A program made the translations under genes and the position numbers. 64,000 nucleotides of DNA, from positions 4,216,001-4,280,000 of the forward strand of contig JAPYXD010000742.1 in NCBI GenBank assembly GCA_030998225.1. The letters are read 5' to 3'. Shown piece by piece: positions 55,970 through 64,000 of this stretch. Within the stretch, counting starts at the first letter, position 1. Each line of letters opens with the position of its first letter. Origin of the DNA: Diplolepis rosae (taxonomy: Eukaryota > Arthropoda > Insecta > Hymenoptera > Diplolepididae). Below the pieces are notes generated by a model. The model had not been told where the DNA came from, made no database searches, and worked only from the letters and a program-made list of their open reading frames with translations.

Positions 55970-56205
55970 AAATTTCGATTTTTATTTTATGGAATCATTT
56001 GGTGGTCGTTTGGTGGCGTTTGGTAGTCTACTTTTGTCGTTTGGTGGTCAAAATTGAAAAAGTTATAAGGTTTTCAAAATCATGGATAGCACCCCATATT
56101 TTGGAATTTTTCAAAAATTCTTTTTGATGTCGTTTGGTGGTCGTTTGGTGGCGTTTGGTAGTCTATTTTCAACGTTTGGTGGTCAAAATTAGAAAAGTTA
56201 TTAAG
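55970..56205. repeat. GTTTGGTGG-rich tandem pair
   Basis: Two units of about 128 bp. Each has TCGTTTGGTGGCGTTTGGTA, then GTCTA, then CGTTTGGTGGTCAAAATT and AAAAGTTAT. The nonamer GTTTGGTGG or GTTTGGTAG occurs eight times. Confidence 0.8.
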
Positions 56206-56390
56206 TTTATAAGATTGTGATGATATTCTGAAATTACAAGAACATTTTATTAATAGTTTTTTCAAAGTTATTTTTTCGTGTTTGTTATTTTATTTTGTGT
56301 TTTTTGGTATTAACATTAAACGATTTGGTTTGATTTCTTAATAAATATTAGAGAAAATATATTGTTGTGAAGTAATTGCTCCACGCGCAC

Positions 56391-57022
56391 AATAGACGTC
56401 CCTGCACCATCCTGCACTCTCTTAGACTTAGCGGGAAACTTAAATCCAAAATAAACTGACTCTCACTAGAGAAGCTATTTGGTACTATACTTACTAACAG
56501 AAGGTTACTTAAAAGGTACACTTTTTATTAATAATTTTCAATAGCGTGAGAAACACTTTCATTCAGCTATTTAAGTATAATGCATATATTGATAACTATG
56601 CAAAACATTAGTTCCTTTTACTGCATTAGAATATATGTAAACCTACTTAGCTTCATCGGCTGAACATTTTGCATCTTTTTATCAATCATTGAGTTGAATG
56701 TGAATACTAATTACAATTGAAAGGGATCGTTTACACGCTTTTAGGAAAATATATTTTCTTCTCTAAAATATTTTATTTTAATATTCAAGTGATAGAGTGA
56801 AAAGACGATACATTTTCCAAAAAGCGTGTAAACGATCCCTTATTAATAACTTTAAATGATATACTGTAGCTCTGTATGCATAGAATAATGAGAGAATGAT
56901 GTGGAAATATCATTTTTGTATAACAGACGTCCCTGCACCACCCTGCACTCTCTTAGACTTAGCGGGAAATTTAAATCCAAAATAAACTGACTCTCACTAG
57001 AGAAGCTATTCGGTACTATAAC
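56391..57022. mobile_element. 430-bp segment between direct repeats of about 97 bp
   Basis: ACGTCCCTGCACCA(T/C)CCTGCACT through AGAAGCTATT(T/C)GGTACTATA occurs at 56391-56491 and 56925-57022 with about four differences. It could be a miniature terminal-repeat element or a simple duplication; the repeats lack TG...CA ends. Confidence 0.45.
56722..56842. mobile_element. 120-bp MITE
   Basis: AAGGGATCGTTTACACGC at the left and its complement GCGTGTAAACGATCCCTT at the right, with internal palindromic sequence (AAAATATATTTTCTTC). It lies between the two 97-bp repeats. No coding region. Confidence 0.75.
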
Positions 57023-58323
57023 TGATTTTAATTTTTAATTTTTCTTTTAACTTTTTTGAAATCTTTAAATACTACTTTTAAAAACCCTGTCGCTCAGAAA
57101 AAAATCTTCCAACTTTGACGAGTCTCCCTGGTGCATATTTCGGGTCGGAATAATTCCGAATCGTTCTATATCGTTTTTACACCTTGAAAACAGTAGAAGA
57201 TAAGGAAATGTGGCCCAATTTTCCGGATTTTATAAAAGTGGAGGTGTGCCAGACCCCCTAACAAACCTGTCAAAACAAATTTCAAGAATCAAAATTTGTT
57301 GTGAAAATTCAAGGGTTGAAATTTCTGCAACGCACTTAAGGATTCGGTTTGAAAAGTTAGTTCAGATTGAGTCCGCATTTAATTAGGTTTATAATTTTTC
57401 GGATAGCACGCAATTAGTCGGTTTGAAATGTTGGTTCGAAATGACGGGGATTGGTATATTTCAAATGAAAGAGGAAACTCAATTTATTTAAGGCTTTATC
57501 GGCCTTCAGGAACATATTCTCATCGTAATACTCGTGTTTTGCGCTAAATTTTTAGTTTATCTGTTAGAGCCACAATTACATTTTTGATAATTTGAAAAGT
57601 TCTTTTTTATATAATACCAATACCTTCTCATATCAGAATATAAAAAACTTTATTTAATTAGAATAAATGTACACTTGTAATAGGCTTATGACAATGTCCT
57701 ACATATAATATATAATGATTCCATATATTCTATTCCTGATGTGGCATCAATCTCACTATGAAAATCGGTTTGGAGCATTTCTTTGATTATCTAAGGCTGA
57801 TTTCCTTTTATTTCAGACATCCTCCTTTTTTTGTATAAAATACGTCAGATTTGTCATTTAATTTCCACTATATTTTTAATTAAATTCATGAAATTTTAAT
57901 CATTTAACAAGATTTTACAAGTTTTGAAATTTCTTATTTTTCTCTTTATTTTTTTTCCCTAGTTTTTCCAGTGTTGCTATTGAAGTTCAATTGATTCTTT
58001 TTTCGAAATTTCTCGTTTTTCTTGACTTACGACATAGGATTGCTCTTATATATTTACACTTATATATATATATATATATATTCACACTGCAAGTAATACA
58101 TATAGTGAAATCGGGAAACGGCGATGCGATCGCAATTTACAAAACTAGTATGCTACAGTAACAATATACAAAACGCTTATATTATACTTTTATCACCGTG
58201 ATGCATATACATATAACTAACTTATTACTCTTTAACTCTTATATATACAACAGCTCCAGGTTGTATTACTTTTTTCATGTGGACAAACGTTACATCTTTT
58301 GCCATATCGTTTAACAGTTCCTG
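57023..58323. other. Spacer with retroposon fragment and (TA)n
   Basis: 57490-57645 resembles 9960-10090 and ends like 33877-33915 (ACCAATACCTTCTCAT...). A TA microsatellite lies at 58063-58081. The rest is AT-rich, with no gene. Confidence 0.5.
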
Positions 58324-58603
58324 TACCTGTTAAAACCAGAAAACCCCCTCTCTCGAACCAATACACCACCCGCGGAACCGCCTTTCGGCTTTAAACTTCA
58401 CGGGTGGTTGGTTTCATTAAAGTCGCGTACGACTCTTCCGTCATCCGTTCGCTCGGAACTTCCACCCGCGGCCACACGCCCACTAGGATAACCGACCAGC
58501 CGCGCCACCCAGGGGAGAAACAAACAGATTCCTCCCCCGAACGACGCGGACAGTAAAGTCTACCCGAGACGCAGGACCGCGGGTGCAGGCCCCGATGCGA
58601 TTT
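58324..58603 (-). other. 3' untranslated region of LINE copy B
   Basis: Reverse complement of 4944-5223 with scattered changes. Ends GGTTTTAACAGGTA without poly(A). Confidence 0.75.
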
Positions 58604-61600
58604 CTACTGGCCCTCCCCGTTGTTTCGCTCTCGACGCCCATCAAGTTCTCTCGCCTTCATCACAAGTGTGACGAATGACTCGATGAGCGTCCAGAACCGC
58701 TCAGACTGGAGCATGAGTGGGACCATCGTGTCAGGAGTAAGTTCGGAACCCACCGCCTGACCGAGGACCCCCCTAGCCACACCCCATTTTGCGCAGACGA
58801 AGAGTGCGTGCTCCGCTTTATCCACCGGAGAATTGCAGTAGCGACACGTCTCCTCGTCCATCTTCTTAAAGCGCCTCAGGTACGCGTTAAAACAGCCATG
58901 GCCCGAGAGCGCTTGCGCCAAGTAAAAGCCGACTTGCGCGTGCTTTCTATTCAGCCAGGTGGCGAGCTCCGGGATCAGGCGGTAGGTCCATCTCCCTGTC
59001 TGCTCACCATGCCATCTCATCTGCCATTTCTCGACGAGTCTGCGCCTTCCATCCTTGCGGATGGCCTCCTTCGCGCGAGCGATTTCCTGCAGGTCGGCGC
59101 AGGTAAGCTCCTTGCGAAGCTGACAGGTTTCCTGCCTTTCCTCCGCCAATAAATCTATTGGTGGGACGCTCGCCAGGACCAGCACAGCGCTCGTCGAGAT
59201 AGTTCTATATGCCGAAACTATTCTCAGCGCGACAAGTCTCTGCGCCGAGAACAGCTTCTTCTGGATAGCATGGTTTTGCAAGACATTGGCCCAGACCGGA
59301 GCTGCATAAAGCAGCTTCGAATGGACCACGCTCGCCACCAATCTTCTTTTCGCTTCCCTGGGTCCACCAATGTTTGGCATAAGCCGGGCCAAGTTTGCTC
59401 CACATTGGATGGCTTTGGTGGCTGCGATCTTTAGGTGTTCGCCAAAGCTAAGCCTACGATCCAGCTGCACCCCCAGGTACTTAATGCTTGTTTTCGACTA
59501 GACTTCATGCTCTCCGAGAACGATCCTCGGGTATTGGAAGGATCTCCTGTCCGTAACGAGCAAAGCCTCGGTTTTCTCAGGGGCCATTTTAAGACCTCTG
59601 CCATCCAACTAGCGCTTCGCTCGCCTCAGACTTTCATTGATCCTCATCTCTAGGATTCTAACGTCGTCAGCGGCGCACACGACAACTGCGTCATCCGCGA
59701 AGCCGACGATGCTCGTTCCCGCAGGCAGGTCCATGCGCAGGAAATCGTCGTACATGACGTACCAAACGAGTGGACCCACCCGCGATCCTTGAGGGGCGCC
59801 ACATGTCATCTCCTCCTTGAGAGACCATTTGTCGCCCTCATATATCACCCACCTGTCGCTCAGATAGTCATCTATCATTCGCAACAGGTAGTCTGGAACC
59901 TTTTTCCGCACCATCGCCTCGATGCAGATGTTCCATCTCGCGGTATTGAACGCATTGCGTATGTCAATGCTGATCAACGCGCAGAATCACTTACGCTTAC
60001 CGGTTCCTATTCTTGCTTTAGTGGCGATGTCCACCACAGCTTGGATGGCGTCCACAGTGGACCTGCCTTTCCTGAATCCGAACTGGTTATCCGAGAGCCC
60101 GTTCTCCCCGACCAAGAGAGCCTGAAGCCGTTGTAGAATCAACTCCTCCAGAAGCTTCCCCATCGTATCCAATAGGCATATTGGTCTATACGACGAGGCA
60201 ACCCCTAGAGGTTTGTTGCCCTTCCTCAGCAGGACCAACCTCTGCTTCTTCCAATCTGCGAAGAACCTCCCCTCCCGAAGACAGGAGTTAAAGGCTTCTA
60301 GGAGAATCTCTGGGTACGCCCCGATCACCTCTTTGAGGATCTCGTTCGGCACCCCGTCGATACCCGGCGCTGTATTTGCCTTAAGCCTTCCACCCGCTCT
60401 CTTTAGTTCTTCGAGAGTGAAGAGTTCTTCGCGCCGGACCACGCAGGAACTTCGGTCCTGTCTTTGGAACGGCTCCACGTGTGGAAACAAGCTACACACA
60501 ATGTACTGGACTCGATCGGGATTATCCAGGCCCGGGGTCCTTCTTCTAGACACCAATCTCTTGGTGACTATTTTGAAGGCGAGACCCCATGGGTCCTTCT
60601 CGACCTCACCGATCAAGTCTTTCCAGCATTGAAGTCGGCTTTTCTTTATGCCTCGCCTCAAAGCTGTCTTTGCCCCTTTCCATGCCTCGTGCAGCGTAGC
60701 ATCCCCCTTTGAACGGGTGAATTTTCGCCGCGCTGCGAGGCATTCTCGACGTAGGGCTGTCAACTGGTCGTTCCACCAGTACATCGAACCCTTGGCTTGC
60801 CTGCGCTCGCGGCGAGGCATCGAGTAGTCGCAAGCCGCGACCACCTTCTGCCTCACCGAGCGCACAGCAGCTTCAAACGACCCAGCAGGGCAGACCCAAC
60901 CAAGCTCATCGATGAGCCTGGTTTCTTCGAGGTGTTCGCGAAGTCTTTCCTTGCTGAGTCGTCTCGTGTTCCAGGAGGGGCTCCTTCCTTCGCCGCCCCT
61001 ACCCTTATCCACCGCCTGACACCGTTGTTCTAGTGTGAATTCGATGCACCGGTGGTCACTCAAGGTTATTACCTCGAGGACCGACCAGTCGCTTATCCTT
61101 GAAGCGAGGCGAGGTGCGGCAATTGTGAGATCAATTATTGACCCCCCCGCTCCTCGTCTGAACGTAAATTCCCCGCCCTGATTCAAGACGATCAGTTCGT
61201 TCCTAGCGACCATCTCGCCAACCAAGATTCCCCTCCTATCTAGGCGGGCTTCACCCCACTCGGGCGACTTACTGTTGAAGTCCCCCCCTATGAGGGATCG
61301 CCCGATGGCCTCACGGAGGCTCTCAAAGACATCGAAGGGATCGCCGGGGGAGAAGTAGCAGCTGTACACACGCACACCCGCCACCTCCACCCAGACGAAC
61401 CCCGCGTCGGTCTCCAGGAAGTCCCCGACGCCCAAATCAGGGTTACAAACAAGGATGCCGGCCCTCCTTGATGCATCCTGATACCAAGCAGAGTTTTCGG
61501 ACCACTTGTACTGCTCACTAATGAGCAGCACATCAGCCCCCCTCTCCCTGGCAGTCTGCATCAGGAGGTCCTGGGCATCCTTCCCCCCTCCGAGGTTGAG

Positions 61601-61720
61601 CTGCAGGAACTTCAATTCCTGCCTCTCAACCTCCGAAGCTCTTCCCGGAAGACCGGGCAGGAGCCGCTCCCCGACAAATGGGCGACATCTTTGTCGCCCC
61701 TGTCTGCGCATGACAGGCAC
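58604..61720 (-). pseudogene. ORF2: APE-type endonuclease and reverse transcriptase, three stops
   Basis: One reading frame of about 1038 codons, the usual length for R1-clade ORF2. It is broken only by TGA at 59984-59986, TAG near 59606-59608 and TAG near 59500. The N-terminal endonuclease has LKFLQLNLGGGKDAQDLLMQ, GGDFNSKSPEW (metal-binding Asp), GGSIIDLTIAAP and LSDHRCIEF. Reverse transcriptase has NTAPGIDGVPNEILKEV, SSYRPICLLDTMGKLLEELI, NQFGFRKGRSTVDAI, GAPQGSRVGPLVW and the catalytic IVGFADDAVVV. The C-terminal CRYCNSPVDKAEHALFVC is a CCHC motif typical of the group. It overlaps ORF1 by about 109 bases in another frame, as in several R1 relatives. Compared with copy A, TGA stands where copy A has Gly. 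The enzyme cannot be made whole from this copy. Confidence 0.9.
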
Positions 61721-62820
61721 CTTGATGGCGCCTTACAGGTCCCGGCCAAGTGTCCCGTGGCGCCGCATCTCCAGAAGGCGTTTTTCCTGTCGGGGTTGCT
61801 GCAGCCCCGGGACCCGTGGCCGTACCGAAGGCACCTGAAGCAGCGGGCGACTTCCAGGTGCTCGCGAATGCGGCACTCTACCCACCCGATCCTCAACTTA
61901 CCTAGCTGAAGCAGACGCGCGGCGTCTGCCTCAGCTAGCCGGATCACTGCAGTCTGCAACCCACCAAAGCGGGTGAAGAGCCTGCAGGACCCCTCAAAAG
62001 CTGGTCTGCCCAATGCCAAGCACAGGGCAGACACAACCTCTTCTTTTTCAACGGTCTCGTCGACCGTTGAAATTTCGAGGGACCTCGTCGAGACCAGGGC
62101 TGAAATTTGCGCCCTTTCCCCGACCGCCAGGTTAAGCTTCTTTCGGAAGGCCGAAACGTCTCCCCCCTTTTTGAGGACCAAAAGGACTTCTTCCTTCCTG
62201 GTCCTCCGGATAGACAGGACCTCAAGTCCTGCCTTCTGGGGGTCGACCTTCGCCTTCATTTCCCTCAAGATGTCGGCGTAGGACTGGCCGTCCTTCGCCG
62301 ACACCTTGATGGCGTCGCCCGACCTCGCGGCCGGGGAGCGCCTCGGCAACTTTCCCTTTGTGTTGTGTTCCTGCGCAGAGGGCACAGGAACCTCTTTCTT
62401 CTTCTTCTCTTTTTTTTTCTTCTTCTTCTTCTTCTCCACCAGCTGCCATTCCCCATCCTTTTTCGGGGTCTGGCCTCTGGTGGCCGCAGCATAAGACGGC
62501 GATATGCCGCCCTTCCCTTTCTTGGGATGCCGATCTTCGGGGGGAGAAGGAGCAACCCTCTTCTCCCCCTTTGTCAGCTTCTTGGGGGTATCTCCCAGAG
62601 ACGCAGAGCGCAGTCTCCGGAAGATACCCATCTTTTTTGAGGCGGGGTGGGATTCCAGCTTCTTCTGGATTTCTATCCCGCTTTCTACAAGACATTTGTG
62701 GGTGTTGAGCATTCCGCTCAACACCTCTGATGCCTCGTTAACACTGTCCTTTATGTGGCCAGGGTTATTTCTCAGCATACCCTGCTGGATGACACTGAGA
62801 GCCCTGGCCATCTTTTCCAT
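61612..62820 (-). CDS. ORF1: Gag-like RNA-binding protein of R1-clade LINE
   Basis: An open frame of 402 codons from an ATG (MEKMARALSVIQQGMLRNNP). The N-terminal part contains a helical region and EVLSGMLNTHKCLVESGIEI. A basic linker with long Lys runs follows DGEWQLVEKKKKKKKK. The middle (ADILREMKAKVDPQKAGLEV, EEVLLVLKKGGDVSAF) is the conserved ORF1 core. The end has three Cys/His clusters: CFRCLRYGHGSRGC is a good CCHC, the second reads FWRCGATGHLAGTC with Phe in the place of its first Cys (Cys in copy A), and the third is CLSCADRGDKDVAHLSGSGS plus C. ORF1 proteins of this clade bind element RNA and direct it to chromosomes. An ATG further upstream is not in frame. Possibly functional apart from the damaged second knuckle. 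Confidence 0.85.
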   Translation of the reverse strand: MEKMARALSVIQQGMLRNNPGHIKDSVNEASEVLSGMLNTHKCLVESGIEIQKKLESHPASKKMGIFRRLRSASLGDTPKKLTKGEKRVAPSPPEDRHPKKGKGGISPSYAAATRGQTPKKDGEWQLVEKKKKKKKKEKKKKEVPVPSAQEHNTKGKLPRRSPAARSGDAIKVSAKDGQSYADILREMKAKVDPQKAGLEVLSIRRTRKEEVLLVLKKGGDVSAFRKKLNLAVGERAQISALVSTRSLEISTVDETVEKEEVVSALCLALGRPAFEGSCRLFTRFGGLQTAVIRLAEADAARLLQLGKLRIGWVECRIREHLEVARCFRCLRYGHGSRGCSNPDRKNAFWRCGATGHLAGTCKAPSRCLSCADRGDKDVAHLSGSGSCPVFREELRRLRGRN

Positions 62821-63885
62821 TTTTGCACTTTGCTCCTTCAGGAGCTGAAGGACGTCTTTCCATCCCTCAGCCGGTAGGGCTACTATCCCCGCCTATATGG
62901 TCCCTAGTTATGTGCGCCGAAACCGAGAAGCGGCTTATCGGATGGTCGATCCTATCGGCACATTAGATGAAACTAGTAAAAGGTTACGGGATAGGCCCGC
63001 GCCATAATGATGCTAAAGGTTTAACGTCACCCCTATCGACCGAGCGGTGCCGAGTCCGCCCCGACATCTGACCCGAACTTCAGGCTAGACGGTGTGCGAT
63101 TTATCCTACGCAGCGTCGGATATAAGGAAATACTGACCAGGTAATCCTTCATTCCTGCGCCCGGACGTCCATGATTTCAACCCCGACATTGGCTCCAGAC
63201 AGTAGGATCGTGAGCGGTTTTTCCCAGATTAACATGTGGTTTCACGGGATCTTTGCCCTTCGCGGTCGAACACCGGAGGGACTTACGGTTACCCATATTA
63301 CTTCCACAGAGGTGAGGTACTGACATCGCGTCCTACCCTGGTCGAGAGGCTACTACTCCTCCCTTGGCTAGTCTATCGGGAATATCCACCAGGCGCCGGC
63401 CGCAGCCTCATTCACTCAGCGTCCCATTCATTCTGGTGTGTGTGGGTGTCGGTGTCGTGCATGTGATTGTGGTGTGACCGCAAGAGCGCACGCGGGAAGT
63501 TCAGCGTCATCGCCGCATACGCATTTGGGGCGATACCCCGATTAAGGGGCCCCCCGCATTCACTCCGTGTACGTTCATTCGGCATCAAGAGACCTGTTCA
63601 AGGTCCCCTGATGCTTTCGCTCCACACCGCGTCCTCACGCGCCTGAAAGTCGCAGAACAACCGTCGTGGCACGTGCGCCCGGCAGGCCCATCACTAGGGA
63701 AAAGCCCGTCTATAGGGCTCCCTTGGCAGCCATCCTGACGGCAACAGCCCTACTGCTGGCAGAGTCCTTGCGGCTACTACCGTTGGTGGGCTGCAGGACG
63801 CGTCTGCTCCGTGCTTGGACTCATGCGTTCACCTCGGCGAGACCCTGCCCGCCCACAGAACGCTCTCTCGGTTGTTAGGTGTGTT
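62821..63885 (-). other. GC-rich 5' leader of LINE copy B
   Basis: GC-rich and without a long frame on the element strand. Plus-strand frames at 63236-63466 and 63666-63878 have no motif. Composition drops to AT-rich just after 63880, which I take as the element's 5' end. Confidence 0.5.
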
Positions 63886-64000
63886 GTGTTTATTGTCGCT
63901 GTAATGTGTTGATTCCTGTTAATCTGCAAAAAATTAGAACATAATTTACTTTTAAATTTAACATCAGGGAACACATTCTCTCAAAAAATAGAAGAAAATA
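63886..64000. other. AT-rich right edge of the window
   Basis: The phrase ATCAGGGAACACATTCTCTC near 63962 resembles the start of the retroposon-like repeat at 9975 and 57505, so such a repeat may begin here and continue outside the window. Confidence 0.35.

Larger units (their letters stand above)
58324..63885 (-). mobile_element. R1-clade non-LTR retrotransposon, near-full-length copy B
   Basis: Minus strand, GC-rich. Order: 5' leader (about 63885-62821), ORF1 (62820-61612), ORF2 (61720-58604), 3' UTR (58603-58324). Same family as 1515-5223. The 3' end is shared; the 5' boundary is set only by the sharp GC-to-AT change. R1-clade elements usually insert at fixed sites such as 28S rDNA, but the flank here is ordinary AT-rich DNA. 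No target duplication was resolved. Confidence 0.85.

Noticed and set aside
62306..62848. Plus-strand Ser/Phe/Leu-rich frames opposite ORF1
   Set aside because: Complement of the lysine-rich, purine-biased ORF1 linker; shadows.

Overview
The window is eukaryotic, very AT-rich and repeat-dominated, and looks like an insect nuclear genome. An aculeate or parasitoid hymenopteran is the best guess, from the style of the mariner, R1-clade, hAT and Ty3/Gypsy relatives; this is an inference, not proven. There are no bacterial operons or CRISPR arrays. Only one short stretch (24573-24711, minus strand) looks like an exon of an ordinary host gene. Nearly everything else is transposable elements (TEs), most of them broken and several stacked inside one another.

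Layout. 1-620: end of an internally deleted DDE (Tc/mariner-type) transposase. 1515-5223: 5'-truncated, eroded R1-clade LINE. 7165-15525: long copy of a terminal-inverted-repeat (TIR) element family, probably hAT, interrupted by a solo LTR (8275-9674), a Penelope-like fold-back unit carrying hammerhead-ribozyme-like motifs (10590-12717) and a tRNA-like SINE (14141-14383). 15565-19720: a small fold-back, a SINE and two mariners, each with TIRs, TA duplications and an internally deleted transposase. 20600-22012: antisense wreck of a Gypsy pol. 22346-24235: tandem satellite of about 150 bp monomers. 24890-25445: fold-back MITE. 26168-28007: short hAT-type element with an 8-bp target duplication (TSD).

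28456-47656 is the centrepiece: one Ty3/Gypsy element flanked by a 4-bp duplication (CTGT). Its 5' LTR is split by a 5.3-kb hAT-like element (29044-34379, itself holding a solo LTR at 31125-32876) and by a 4.1-kb PIF/Harbinger-like element (34438-38576) carrying a dead MADF-BESS gene. Its 3' LTR is split by a TA-flanked element (45543-46687). Gag is open; pol has two frameshifts and three stops. No env was seen.

48853-54742 is a 5.9-kb inverted-repeat structure whose two arms are built from about 110-bp tandem repeats, like Foldback elements. 54800-58320 holds smaller direct repeats, a short MITE and retroposon debris. 58324 to about 63885 is a second, nearly full-length R1-clade LINE on the minus strand: open ORF1, ORF2 with three in-frame stops, and a GC-rich 5' leader.

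The genes do not form a host pathway. The biology here is mobile-element biology: self-mobilising enzymes (transposase, endonuclease-reverse transcriptase, Gag-Pol), non-autonomous passengers, and a readable order of insertion.
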